Positions 19,208 through 29,275 of a stretch of 64,000 nucleotides of DNA are shown one piece after another; within the stretch, counting starts at the first letter, position 1; every line of letters starts with the position of its first letter. The notes under the pieces are model-generated. The model made no database searches. It had not been told where the DNA came from and saw only the letters and a program-made list of their open reading frames with translations. The DNA comes from Streptomyces sp. P3 (GTDB lineage: Bacteria; Actinomycetota; Actinomycetes; Streptomycetales; Streptomycetaceae). The position numbers and the translations under genes are program-made. The stretch is from contig NZ_CP028369.1 in the NCBI RefSeq assembly GCF_003032475.1, forward strand, positions 4,526,001 through 4,590,000. The letters are read 5' to 3'.

Positions 19208-19770
19208 GTCTGCCGGGGGCCGACGAACTCTTCCGTACGACAGGGGGAACGGCGCTTCAGCCGTCCGCACCCCGGCGCAACGCCAACGGCGAGGCCCGGG
19301 TGCCCGCGCCGGCCGGCGAGAGCGACGGGGTGGCGGCCGGCGGCGCGCAGGACGCGCCGCAGGCCGTGCCCGCGCAGGGCGGCGACGGTGAGGGCGCCGA
19401 GCACGTGGCGGCCGACGCCGGCCCGGCGGACGCCGGGGAGTCCCGCACCAGGGGCACCCCCGGTGAGCGTGCCGAGCGCCGTCAGGGTGTGCAGGAAGGT
19501 TCTGCCTCCGCCGACGACCAGCCGCGCAAGCGCGGACGGCAGGCTTCCCGCCGGCCCAGCGGCCGGGAGCGGCACGACGAGAAGATCACCGTCTACGTCT
19601 CCGCCGAGGAGCTCATGGATCTGGAGCACGCCCGTCTGGTGCTCCGGGGAGAGCACGGGCTGGCTGTGGACCGGGGGCGCATCGTCCGCGAGGCGGTCGC
19701 CGTGGTCCTCGCCGACCTGGAGAGCCGCGGGGACGCCAGCATCCTCGTACGACGACTTCGCGGGCGGTAG
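19204..19770 (+). CDS. Ribbon-helix-helix-like protein, partner of the ParA-like ATPase
   Basis: A 188-codon protein. Residues 1-120 are disordered and rich in Ala, Gly and Arg. The C-terminal 65 residues (HDEKITVYVSAEELMDLEHA onward, then VDRGRIVREAVAVVLADLES) have the strand-helix-helix pattern of RHH DNA-binding proteins, as in ParG or CopG. ParF/ParG-type partition pairs combine such a protein with a ParA ATPase, so this may be the DNA-binding partner. The GTG at 19204 overlaps the upstream stop by 4 nt; an in-frame GTG at 19192 is also possible. scpA follows after 18 nt. Confidence 0.75.
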   Translation: MSLPGADELFRTTGGTALQPSAPRRNANGEARVPAPAGESDGVAAGGAQDAPQAVPAQGGDGEGAEHVAADAGPADAGESRTRGTPGERAERRQGVQEGSASADDQPRKRGRQASRRPSGRERHDEKITVYVSAEELMDLEHARLVLRGEHGLAVDRGRIVREAVAVVLADLESRGDASILVRRLRGR

Positions 19771-19788
19771 CGGTAGCCTGCGGAGGCC

Positions 19789-21320
<1,532 letters not shown>

Positions 21321-21324
<4 letters not shown>

Positions 21325-21947
21325 GCGAGGAGACCGTCGCCGCACTGGATCTCAAGCCGGCCCTCGAGGCCGTCCTGATGGTCGTCGACGAGCCCGCGAC
21401 CGAGGAGCATCTCGCGAAGATCCTCCAGCGGCCCCGGCGCAGCGTCGCGGACGCGCTGCGCGAGCTGGCCGACGAGTACACCGTGCAGGGGCGCGGTTTC
21501 GAGCTGAGGCTCGTCGCGGGCGGCTGGCGGTTCTACACCCGGCCGGAGTTCGCGGCGGCCGTCGAGGGGTTCGTCCTGGACGGCCAGCAGGCCCGGCTCA
21601 CCCAGGCGGCGCTGGAGACCCTGGCGGTCGTCGCCTACCGCCAGCCGGTCAGCCGCAGCAGGGTCTCCGCGGTGCGCGGAGTGAACTGCGACGGTGTGAT
21701 GCGCACCCTGCTCCAGCGCGGTCTGGTGGAGGAGGCGGGCGCGGAACCCGAAACAGGTGCGATCCTGTACGTGACGACGAACTACTTTCTGGAGCGGATG
21801 GGCCTGCGCGGTCTGGACGAGCTCCCGGAGCTCGCGCCCTTCCTGCCCGAGGCGGAGGCGATCGAGGCCGAGACCCAGGAGGGCGTGCCGTCGTTCGATC
21901 CGGACGCTCCGGATTCCGAGGACGCAGACGACAAGACGGAACTTTGA
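21321..21947 (+). CDS. scpB: Segregation and condensation protein B
   Basis: A 208-codon ScpB, the winged-helix dimer that bridges ScpA in the SMC-ScpAB condensin. LKPALEAVLMVVDEPATEEH at the start and ALETLAVVAYRQPVSRSRVS (residues about 95-115) with VRGVNCDGVMRTLLQRGLVE are diagnostic. The GTG start overlaps scpA (GTGA), and the stop overlaps the next ATG (TGATG), so translation is coupled across the three genes. Length is normal. Confidence 0.95.
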
Positions 21948-23134
21948 TGCGAAGCAGCAGCGGCAGGAACAGCAGCGGAAACAACGGCGGGAGCCGTGGT
22001 GGCAACAGCGGCGGCCGCGGCGGGAGCAGCGGTGGTCGTGGCGGGAGCGGCGGTGGTGGCCGCGGCGGAAGTGGCGGCGGCCGCGGCGGGAGCAGTGGTG
22101 GCCGCGGTGACTACCGCGGCGCCGGGAACGCCCGCGACGACCAGCAGGGCGCCAGGCCGAAGAACCCGCGCCCCGAGGAGCGCCGCTACGACGTGGGTCC
22201 CGGCGGCAGCCACGAGGGCCCGAAGTCGGGGCGCGGCGCCTCCGCGCGCGGCGGCGCGAAGGGCGGCCCCAAGCAGGGGCAGGGCACCGGGCGCGGCCGT
22301 TGGGTCCCGGCGACCTCGCGGGAGTACGAGGCGCGGGCCGAGGAGCGCAACCGCGAGCGGTACGCGGGCAGGAAGGACGTCAGGACACCCAAGACCTTCC
22401 CCGGCGCCGAGCAGGAGGGCGAGCGGCTGCAGAAGGTCCTCGCACGCGCGGGCTACGGCTCCCGGCGTTCCTGCGAGGAGCTGATCGAGCAGGCCAGGGT
22501 CGAGGTCAACGGCGAGATCGTCCTGGAGCAGGGCAAGCGGGTCGACCCGGAGAAGGACGAGGTCAAGGTCGACGGCCTGACCGTCGCCACGCAGACGTAC
22601 CAGTTCTTCTCGCTGAACAAGCCGGCCGGCGTCGTCTCCACGATGGAGGACAACGAGGGCCGGCAGTGCCTCGGCGACTACGTGACCAACCGCGAGACGC
22701 GGCTGTTCCACGTCGGCCGGCTCGACACCGAGACCGAGGGCGTCATCCTGCTGACCAACCACGGTGAGCTGGCGCACCGGCTGACCCACCCCAAGTACGG
22801 CGTGAAGAAGGTCTACCTCGCGCACATCGTGGGCCCCATCCCGCGTGACCTGGGCAAGAAGCTCAAGGACGGCATCCAGTTGGAGGACGGGTACGCGAAG
22901 GCGGACCACTTCCGGGTCGTCGAGCAGACCGGCAAGAACTACCTGGTCGAGGTGACCCTGCACGAGGGCCGCAAGCACATCGTGCGCCGGATGCTGGCCG
23001 AGGCCGGCTTCCCCGTCGACAAGCTGGTGCGCGTCGCCTTCGGGCCGATCACCCTGGGCGACCAGAAGTCGGGCTGGCTGCGCCGGCTGTCCAACACCGA
23101 GGTCGGCATGCTGATGCAGGAAGTCGACCTCTAG
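21947..23134 (+). CDS. rluB: 23S rRNA pseudouridine synthase (RluB/RsuA family) with Gly-Arg-Ser-rich N-terminus
   Basis: A 395-codon pseudouridine synthase. About 55 N-terminal residues are an RGG-like glycine/serine/arginine repeat and residues to about 150 are basic and disordered. Then come an S4 domain (about 157-205; RLQKVLARAGYGSRRSCEEL) and the catalytic domain, with the nucleophilic aspartate in GRLDTETEG at residue 260. E. coli RluB modifies U2605 of 23S rRNA. Adjacency to scpB is conserved in many bacteria. The N-terminal RGG-type tail is an unusual addition that could bind RNA. Confidence 0.9.
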   Translation: MRSSSGRNSSGNNGGSRGGNSGGRGGSSGGRGGSGGGGRGGSGGGRGGSSGGRGDYRGAGNARDDQQGARPKNPRPEERRYDVGPGGSHEGPKSGRGASARGGAKGGPKQGQGTGRGRWVPATSREYEARAEERNRERYAGRKDVRTPKTFPGAEQEGERLQKVLARAGYGSRRSCEELIEQARVEVNGEIVLEQGKRVDPEKDEVKVDGLTVATQTYQFFSLNKPAGVVSTMEDNEGRQCLGDYVTNRETRLFHVGRLDTETEGVILLTNHGELAHRLTHPKYGVKKVYLAHIVGPIPRDLGKKLKDGIQLEDGYAKADHFRVVEQTGKNYLVEVTLHEGRKHIVRRMLAEAGFPVDKLVRVAFGPITLGDQKSGWLRRLSNTEVGMLMQEVDL

Positions 23135-23158
23135 GACGCGAATCCCGGACCCCGGGGC

Positions 23159-23200
23159 TTGTGCGAAGCGACACCCCCTTTTTATAGTCGTGGTGACTAT
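23159..23200 (+). promoter_or_regulatory. Promoter with an operator-like palindrome over its -10
   Basis: TTGTGC (23159-23164) and TATAGT (23183-23188) form a -35/-10 pair with an 18-nt spacer. The inverted repeat ATAGTC-N5-GACTAT (23184-23200) overlaps the -10, as expected for a repressor site. The Nudix-winged-helix gene starts 19 nt after it, so autoregulation is likely. Confidence 0.65.
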
Positions 23201-23218
23201 TAAGAGGGGGTGCTCGTC

Positions 23219-23968
23219 ATGCAGGGCCACGACCGGCACACCAACGACGGGCGCGCCTACGACAAGCACGCCTACGAGCCCTTCGCCGTCACCGTCGATC
23301 TCGCCGTCCTCACGCTCCGCGCGGGCGCCCTGCACGTGCTGCTCGTCGAGCGCGGGCAGGAGCCGTACGCCGGCCGGTGGGCGCTGCCCGGCGGATTCGT
23401 GCTGCCGGACGAGTCCGCCGAGACGGCCGCCCGGCGCGAACTCGCCGAGGAGACCGGCCTGAAGGACGTCTCCGGGCTGCACCTCGAGCAGCTGCGCACC
23501 TACAGCGAGCCCGGCCGCGACCCTCGTATGCGGGTCGTCTCGGTCGCGTTCGCCGCGCTGCTTCCCGACGCGCCCGAGCCGATGAGCGGCGGCGACGCGG
23601 TCCAGGCGCGCTGGCAGCCGTACGACGACGTCGAGCCGCTCGCCTTCGACCACGACCGGATCCTGGCGGACGCCCACGACCGGGTCGGAGCCAAACTCGA
23701 GTACACCTGTCTCGCGACCGCCTTCTGCCCGCCCGAGTTCACCCTCGGGGAGCTCCAGCAGGTCTACGAGACGGTGTGGGGGACCGGCCTCGACCGGCCC
23801 AACTTCCGTCGCAAAGTCCTCGCCACCCCGGGCTTCGTCGAGCCCGTCCCCGGCGGCGCGCGCCTCACCGGCGGCCGCGGCAAACCCGCCGCCCTCTACC
23901 GGGCGGGGGCCGCCACCGCGCTCCACCCGCCCCTGCTGCGACCGCCCCGGGAAGGACGTTCCGCATGA
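23219..23968 (+). CDS. Nudix hydrolase with winged-helix domain (NrtR-like)
   Basis: A 249-codon protein. The Nudix domain (about residues 18-145) has an intact consensus box GGFVLPDESAETAARRELAE followed by ETGL. The C-terminal part (EFTLGELQQVYETVWGTGLD with NFRRKVLATPGFVE) is the winged helix of the NrtR family, regulators of NAD or pentose metabolism that sense ADP-ribose. An intact box suggests it may also hydrolyse. The ATG at 23219 has GAGGGGG 8 nt upstream. Its stop overlaps the ADP-ribosylglycohydrolase start (ATGA), and a palindrome covers its promoter. Confidence 0.85.
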   Translation: MQGHDRHTNDGRAYDKHAYEPFAVTVDLAVLTLRAGALHVLLVERGQEPYAGRWALPGGFVLPDESAETAARRELAEETGLKDVSGLHLEQLRTYSEPGRDPRMRVVSVAFAALLPDAPEPMSGGDAVQARWQPYDDVEPLAFDHDRILADAHDRVGAKLEYTCLATAFCPPEFTLGELQQVYETVWGTGLDRPNFRRKVLATPGFVEPVPGGARLTGGRGKPAALYRAGAATALHPPLLRPPREGRSA

Positions 23969-24987
23969 CCACCTCGACCACCGTCCGCAAGCGCGCCACC
24001 GGATCCCTGCTGGGACTCGCCCTGGGGGACGCGCTCGGGTTTCCGACCGAGTTCGACGACGTTCCGTCGATCCTCGCCAAGTGCGGGCCCTGGCGGGAGA
24101 TGGAGCTCCCGGCGCGCGCCTTCGTCTCCGACGACACCCAGATGACCCTGGCGGTCGGGCGCGCCCTGCGCAGCGCCATGGACCGCGGCCTGCTCGTGCC
24201 GGACTCCCTGGTGCCGCAGCTGCGCAAGGAGTTCGTGGCGTGGAACCGGTCGCCGGACAACAACCGGGCCCCGGGGCGCACCTGCCTGACCGCGTGCGAC
24301 CTGCTCGAGGACGAGACGCGGCGGTGGCAGGACGCCAGTCAGATCGGCTCCAAGGGCTGCGGCGCCAACATGCGCGTCGCCCCGCTAGGCCTCGTCCCCG
24401 GACTCAGCGACGAGCAGCGGGCCGGCGCAGCCCAGCTGCAGTCCGCCCTCACCCACGGGCATCCCACCGCGCTCGCCGCCTCCGACCTCACCGCACACGC
24501 CGTCCGGCTGCTCGCGCAGGGCGCCGACCCCGCCGCGCTGGTCGGGCTGCTGCGCTCGTACGCCCTCGACAACCGGTCCCACTACCACCACCGCTGGCTC
24601 GGCGACCTGTGGACCCGCAGCCAGGATCCGAGCCCGGAGCACTTCATGACACGCGGCTGGGACGAGTGCCTCGCCGTGCTGGAGCGGCTCCAGGAGACGC
24701 TGCGCCGCCCCTCGCCCGAGACCGACCCGTGTCTGGCCGCGGGGGAGGGGTGGATCGCCGAGGAGGCCCTGGCCGCCGGTCTGCTGTGCTTCCTGCTCTT
24801 CCCCGACGAGCCGGTCACCGTGCTGCGCCGGGCCGCCTGCTCGTCCGGCGACTCCGACTCCGTCGCCTGCCTCGCGGGCGCCTTCGCGGGCGCGCACGTC
24901 GGCGCCGACGCCTGGCCCACGGCGTGGGCGGACCGGATCGAGTACCACGGCGAACTGATGACGCTCGGGGCGCTCTGGGACCAGTGA
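23965..24987 (+). CDS. ADP-ribosylglycohydrolase (DraG/ARH family)
   Basis: A 340-codon ARH-type hydrolase that removes ADP-ribose from proteins or small molecules. Both magnesium-binding motifs are present: SDDTQMTLAVG near residue 55 and GDSDSVACLAGAFAGA near residue 295, plus the N-terminal GSLLGLALGDALGFPTEF. It is coupled to the upstream Nudix regulator by an ATGA overlap, so the pair could release ADP-ribose, sense it and degrade it. No nitrogenase or DraT gene is nearby, so the substrate is not dinitrogenase reductase. Confidence 0.9.
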   Translation: MTTSTTVRKRATGSLLGLALGDALGFPTEFDDVPSILAKCGPWREMELPARAFVSDDTQMTLAVGRALRSAMDRGLLVPDSLVPQLRKEFVAWNRSPDNNRAPGRTCLTACDLLEDETRRWQDASQIGSKGCGANMRVAPLGLVPGLSDEQRAGAAQLQSALTHGHPTALAASDLTAHAVRLLAQGADPAALVGLLRSYALDNRSHYHHRWLGDLWTRSQDPSPEHFMTRGWDECLAVLERLQETLRRPSPETDPCLAAGEGWIAEEALAAGLLCFLLFPDEPVTVLRRAACSSGDSDSVACLAGAFAGAHVGADAWPTAWADRIEYHGELMTLGALWDQ

Positions 24988-25005
24988 GCCACCGACCCGG
25001 CCCGG

Positions 25006-25047
25006 GGCCACGCCGGACGGGCCACGCCGGACGGGCCACGTCGGACG
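25006..25047. repeat. Three 14-nt tandem repeats in a convergent gap
   Basis: Three consecutive copies of ggccacgccggacg (25006-25019, 25020-25033, 25034-25047; the last has one change) fill most of the 79 nt between two convergent stop codons. They do not form an obvious hairpin. Confidence 0.8.
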
Positions 25048-25066
25048 GGTTCGGGGCGGGGCGGGT

Positions 25067-25486
25067 TCAGGCCAGCCGGATCGAGCCGCCCACGACGGTG
25101 ATCCGCTCGCCGGGCAGCGGCGTCGGCGCCGGGCCGCGGGCCACCGAGCCGTCCGCGACGCGGAACTCGCTCCCGTGGCAGGGGCACTGGATCAGACCGT
25201 CGGCGACGGTGGCGACGGTGCAGCCCTGATGGGTGCAGATCGCGGAGAACGCCTTGAAGTCGTCCTTCGTCGGCTGTGTGACGACGACCTTCTCGTCGGC
25301 GAAGATCTTGCCGCCGCCGAGGGGAATGTCGCTCGTCTTCGAGAGCTCCTGGCCCGCGGAGGCGTTCGTGGATCTCGTGGACGACGACGAGCTGTCGTCG
25401 CCGTACCGGCTGCAGCCCACGGTGAGCGCCGCTGCCGCGCCGCCCGTCGCGAGGAGGACCGTGCGTCGTGTCGCGGGGGAAGTCAT
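25067..25486 (-). CDS. Rieske [2Fe-2S] lipoprotein
   Basis: A 139-codon exported Rieske protein. The N-terminus TRRTVLLATGGAAAALTVGC combines a twin-arginine-type motif and a lipobox-like cysteine, so export by Tat and lipid anchoring are likely. After a serine linker the Rieske fold has both cluster-binding boxes, CTHQGC and CPCHGS. It is much shorter than the cytochrome bc1 Rieske subunit. Its start overlaps the stop of the upstream membrane gene (ATGA), implying the two work together in electron transfer. Confidence 0.88.
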   Translation of the reverse strand: MTSPATRRTVLLATGGAAAALTVGCSRYGDDSSSSSTRSTNASAGQELSKTSDIPLGGGKIFADEKVVVTQPTKDDFKAFSAICTHQGCTVATVADGLIQCPCHGSEFRVADGSVARGPAPTPLPGERITVVGGSIRLA

Positions 25487-26067
25487 GTCGTCACTCCGAA
25501 CGTGCGGAAGAACCAGAGGGCCGAGGTCAGCCAGACGACCGTCAGCACGGCGAAGACGAGTCCGCCGACGAGCGGCAGCAGCCATCCGGGGAGTCGCTCC
25601 CAGCGGAGCAGCAGCATCTTGGCACTGAAAGCACCGAAGAAGAAGCAACCCAGGACGGAGTGCCACATCACGCGCGTTTCGTACGTCTGCCAGCCGAGCG
25701 CGTACAGGCAGTGCACCGCAACCGGGACCGCGATCAGGAAGGCCGCGCGGCCCGACCAGCGGTGCAGCCTGCCGGACCAGGCGGGGCCCGGCAGCTTCCC
25801 GTACAGCATCAGCGCCGAGACCAGCTGCACCAGCGCGAAGAGCATCGCGGCCGACGCCAGCCACGACTTCACCGCACCCGTGCTGCTGAAGCCGGCCAGG
25901 TTGAAGGCCGTCCCGGCCGGGTCGTGGACACGGCCGTACGCGCCCAGGGCGAGCGCCACCGCGGCGGCGACGAGCGCCGGGACCAGGTAGCCCGCCGGAC
26001 GCGGGCCGCGCGGTGCGGGCCCGGGGCCCGGGAAGCCCTGGGTGGCGGCGTTCGGGTCCACAGTCAT
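25483..26067 (-). CDS. DUF6529-like membrane protein, cytochrome b561-like
   Basis: A 194-codon protein with a proline-rich cytoplasmic N-terminus and about five membrane helices (residues about 28-48, 68-92, 108-130, 135-155, 165-190). Histidines lie where a b-type haem could bind: RLHRWSGRAAFLIAVPVAVH and VMWHSVLG. This resembles the DUF6529 family that accompanies small Rieske proteins in actinobacteria. Haem binding is inferred, not shown. It is cotranscribed with the Rieske gene. Confidence 0.75.
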   Translation of the reverse strand: MTVDPNAATQGFPGPGPAPRGPRPAGYLVPALVAAAVALALGAYGRVHDPAGTAFNLAGFSSTGAVKSWLASAAMLFALVQLVSALMLYGKLPGPAWSGRLHRWSGRAAFLIAVPVAVHCLYALGWQTYETRVMWHSVLGCFFFGAFSAKMLLLRWERLPGWLLPLVGGLVFAVLTVVWLTSALWFFRTFGVTT

Positions 26068-26110
26068 GGTCGCTCCCTGCTCGTAGGGGGTCAGGGGTTG
26101 TCAGGGTTCG

Positions 26111-26764
26111 TCAGGGGGTCGCGGGGCGGGCCGTGAGCCGCTGCCCGTCGACCGTCACCGCGCCGGTCTCCGGGTCGATGCGGGGGGCGGGCGAGGGCTC
26201 GCCGTCCCGGTTGACGACGCCCACCTGGCTGCCGTCCTTCAGCACGATCCAGCCGCCGTCGATCTTCGCGGAGCGCACGGTGGCCGTCGCCCGCCACAGC
26301 CCCGACGGCTTCTTCGCCCGCTCCACGGTGAAGGCGTGGCGCGTTCCGCTCACCTCGACCGTGCCGTCTATTCCCTTGCCGTCCTCGAGGGTGCCCTCCA
26401 GCTTCGCGCCGTGGCTGCCGGTGAGCCGCAGGGTCCCGTCGTCCTCCACGTCGCCCCTGAGCCACGACTCCTGGGTGCGGCCGTCGCAGAAGTACGCGAT
26501 CGCCCGGTCGCCGCGGACGGAGACGGCGACCGCCGCCGCGTCGTCGTCCGTGCGACCGGCGTAGTCGGCGTCGGCGGCCCGGGGGCGGGAGGGGGTCGGC
26601 GCTGGCGTGGGGGAGGCCGAGCTGCGGACGGGGGCCGGGCTCGGAGACTGATCCTGGTACGAGGAGGAGGCCGACCTCGTCCCCGTGGTCGCGTTGAGCG
26701 TCAGCAGGAACGCGGCGAGCACCAGTCCCGCGAGAAGGGTGAGCAGGGGTCCGGGACGCTTCAT
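26111..26764 (-). CDS. Secreted or membrane-anchored hypothetical protein
   Basis: A 217-codon protein of unknown function. It has an N-terminal signal or anchor (MKRPGPLLTLLAGLVLAAFL), a Ser/Pro/Ala-rich linker to about residue 65, then a compact beta-rich domain (DDDAAAVAVSVRGDRAIAYF; GTLRLTGSHGAKLEGTLEDG) ending with IDPETGAVTVDGQRL. It lies 43 nt before the membrane-Rieske pair, in the same direction, and could belong to that operon as an extracytoplasmic component. I recognise no catalytic motif. Confidence 0.75.
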   Translation of the reverse strand: MKRPGPLLTLLAGLVLAAFLLTLNATTGTRSASSSYQDQSPSPAPVRSSASPTPAPTPSRPRAADADYAGRTDDDAAAVAVSVRGDRAIAYFCDGRTQESWLRGDVEDDGTLRLTGSHGAKLEGTLEDGKGIDGTVEVSGTRHAFTVERAKKPSGLWRATATVRSAKIDGGWIVLKDGSQVGVVNRDGEPSPAPRIDPETGAVTVDGQRLTARPATP

Positions 26765-26950
26765 GTCGGGCCCTCCCCGATGCGGGTGTCCTGCCGTCAG
26801 AGTGCCATGACAGCGCAGGCGGCACCCGCCGTAAAGGGCGTACGGGGGTGCAGTCGTCTCGGCACGCGGGCTGTGCGCACCGCACTCACGCCGTCTGACT
26901 ACGCTGGATGCAGCAGAAGCCGTAGTCCAGCACTTCAAAGGAGCAGCGCC

Positions 26951-27313
26951 GTGGCGGTACGAGCGGTCCGGGGAGCCGTCCAACTTCAGCGGGACGACGC
27001 CGGCCACATGGACGAGCAGGTCGGCGCCCTCCTCACCGCCGTCATGGAACGCAACGCGCTCAGCGCCGACGACCTGATCAGTATCTGGTTCACGGCCACG
27101 CCCGACCTGCACAGCGACTTCCCGGCGGCCGCCGCCCGCAAGCTGGGCATCGTCGACGTGCCGCTGATCTGCGCCCAGGAACTCGACATCGAGGGCGCCA
27201 TGCCGCGGGTGGTGCGGATACTCGCGCACGTCGAGTCGGACACCCCGCGCGCCGACATCAGCCACGTCTACCTCGGCGCCGCGGCCGCCCTGCGCAAGGA
27301 CATCGCCCAGTGA
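26951..27313 (+). CDS. aroH: Chorismate mutase, AroH class
   Basis: A 120-codon monofunctional chorismate mutase of the Bacillus AroH type, which converts chorismate to prephenate. The N-terminus VRAVRGAVQLQRDDAGHMDE and the segment LISIWFTATPDLHSDFPAAA are diagnostic, as is the terminal HVYLGAAAALRKD. The GTG start is fixed by AAAGGAG at 26937-26943, 7 nt upstream. It overlaps tyrA by 4 nt, giving consecutive steps to tyrosine. Confidence 0.93.
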   Translation: MAVRAVRGAVQLQRDDAGHMDEQVGALLTAVMERNALSADDLISIWFTATPDLHSDFPAAAARKLGIVDVPLICAQELDIEGAMPRVVRILAHVESDTPRADISHVYLGAAAALRKDIAQ

Positions 27314-28395
27314 GGACCGCGCTCGTCATCGGAACCGGGCTGATCGGCACGTCCGCGGCCCTGGCTCTCGCCCAGCGGGGCGTCGTCGTCCACCTAGCGG
27401 ACCACGATCCCGAGCAGGCCCGTACGGCGGCCGCGCTCGGCGCCGGCACCGACGAGGAGCCGCAGGGGCCGGTCGACCTCGCGATCATCGCCGCGCCGCC
27501 CGCCCACGTGGCCGGCGTCCTCGCCGGCACGATGCGCCGGGGGGCGGCCCGCGGCTACCTCGACGTGGCCAGCGTCAAGGGCGGGCCGCGCCGCGAGCTG
27601 CAGGCGCTCGGCCTCGACCTGTCGGCGTACATCGGCAGCCACCCCATGTCGGGCCGGGAGAAGTCCGGACCGCTGGCCGCGACCGGCGACCTCTTCGAGG
27701 GGCGGCCCTGGGTGCTGACGCCGACCCGGGACACCGACACCGAGGTGCTGAACCTCGCCCTGGAGCTGGTCTCGCACTGCCGGGCCGTCCCCGTGGTCAT
27801 GGACGCGGACGCCCACGACCGCGCCGTCGCCCTCGTCTCCCACATGCCGCACCTCGTCTCCAGCATGGTCGCGGCCCGGCTGGAGAACGCCGAGGAGGCC
27901 GCCGTGCGGCTGTGCGGGCAGGGCATCCGGGACGTCACCCGGATCGCCGCCTCCGACCCCCGGATGTGGATCGACATCCTGTCCGCGAACCCCGGGCCGG
28001 TCGCCGACCTGCTCACCGACGTCGCCGCCGACCTGGAGGAGACGGTGCAGGCGCTGCGGGCCCTGCAGTCCCCCGACGACGCCGAGCGCCGGGCGGGCGC
28101 CGACGGCGTGGCGAACGTGCTGCGCCGCGGCAACGCGGGCCAGGTACGGGTCCCCGGCAAGCACGGGGCCGCTCCGCGGGCGTACGAGATCGTCGCCGTG
28201 CTGATCGACGACCAGCCGGGCCAACTGGCCCGCATCTTCGCCGACGCCGGGCAGGCGGGGGTGAACATCGAGGACGTCCGCATCGAGCACGCGACGGGAC
28301 AGCAGGCGGGTCTCGTGCAGCTGATGGTCGAGCCGAAGTCGGCGGTGGTGCTGTCGTCGGCGCTGCGGGAGAAGGGCTGGGTCATCCGTCAGTAG
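27310..28395 (+). CDS. tyrA: Prephenate dehydrogenase
   Basis: A 361-codon NAD(P)-dependent prephenate dehydrogenase. The Rossmann fingerprint VIGTGLIGTSAALALA is at the start, GSHPMSGREKSGP near residue 110 includes the catalytic-site histidine region, and a C-terminal ACT domain (from about residue 295; AYEIVAVLIDDQPGQLARIF) suggests feedback control by an aromatic amino acid. It is translationally coupled to aroH. cmk follows after 193 nt. Confidence 0.94.
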   Translation: MRTALVIGTGLIGTSAALALAQRGVVVHLADHDPEQARTAAALGAGTDEEPQGPVDLAIIAAPPAHVAGVLAGTMRRGAARGYLDVASVKGGPRRELQALGLDLSAYIGSHPMSGREKSGPLAATGDLFEGRPWVLTPTRDTDTEVLNLALELVSHCRAVPVVMDADAHDRAVALVSHMPHLVSSMVAARLENAEEAAVRLCGQGIRDVTRIAASDPRMWIDILSANPGPVADLLTDVAADLEETVQALRALQSPDDAERRAGADGVANVLRRGNAGQVRVPGKHGAAPRAYEIVAVLIDDQPGQLARIFADAGQAGVNIEDVRIEHATGQQAGLVQLMVEPKSAVVLSSALREKGWVIRQ

Positions 28396-28588
28396 CCGGC
28401 GGACCGCCGGACGGGCCGGGTGATGCGGGCCGGCGCCGTGAAGCGGGGGCGTGGCCGCGCCGTGGAGCGCCGGCGCGGGGCGGCGTGCGGAAGGCGCGGC
28501 CGGACGAGTGACCTGCGGCCGGTAACCTGGTACGGGGCACAGTCGCGCCCCGTACCTCCACCGCCTCGCACCAGGAAGGTGTCCCCCC

Positions 28589-29275
28589 GTGGAAAACGGC
28601 GCCGCCCAGCCCGTGATTGTCGCCATAGACGGCCCCTCCGGCACGGGCAAGTCGAGCACGTCCAAGGCCGTGGCCGCCCGGCTCGGGCTGAGCTACCTGG
28701 ACACCGGCGCCCAGTACCGGGCGATCACGTGGTGGATGGTGACCAACGGGATCGACATCGAGGACCCCACGGCGATCGCCGCGGTCGCGGGCAAGCCCGA
28801 GATCCTCTCCGGCACCGACCCGGGCGCCCCGACCATCATGGTCGACGGGGTCGACGTCGCCGGTCCGATCCGCACCCAGGAGGTCACCTCCAAGGTCAGC
28901 GCGGTGAGCGCCGTGCCGGAGGTGCGGTCCCGGATCACCGAGCTGCAGCGCTCGCTGGCGGCCTCCGCGGAGCAGGGCATCGTCGTGGAGGGGCGCGACA
29001 TCGGCACGACCGTGCTGCCCGACGCCGATCTGAAGGTCTTCCTCACCGCCTCCCCGGAGGCCCGCGCGGCCCGCCGCAGCGGCGAGCTGAAGGGCGCGGA
29101 CCTGCACAGCACCCGGGAGGCACTGATCAAGCGGGACGCGGCCGACTCCTCCCGCAAGACCTCCCCGCTCGCCAAGGCCGGCGACGCCGTCGAGGTGGAC
29201 ACCACCGAGCTGACGCTCACCCAGGTCATCGAGCGCGTGGTGACCCTCGTCGAGGAGAATCGGGCCGCGAAGTGA
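28589..29275 (+). CDS. cmk: Cytidylate kinase
   Basis: A 228-codon (d)CMP kinase. The P-loop GPSGTGKSSTSKAVA is at residues 15-29, followed by LSYLDTGAQYRAITWWMV and the conserved GRDIGTTVLPDADLKVFLTA near residue 140. The GTG start has AGGAAGG at 28572-28578. It overlaps plsC by 4 nt; cmk, plsC and der form the usual actinobacterial run. Confidence 0.96.
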   Translation: MENGAAQPVIVAIDGPSGTGKSSTSKAVAARLGLSYLDTGAQYRAITWWMVTNGIDIEDPTAIAAVAGKPEILSGTDPGAPTIMVDGVDVAGPIRTQEVTSKVSAVSAVPEVRSRITELQRSLAASAEQGIVVEGRDIGTTVLPDADLKVFLTASPEARAARRSGELKGADLHSTREALIKRDAADSSRKTSPLAKAGDAVEVDTTELTLTQVIERVVTLVEENRAAK

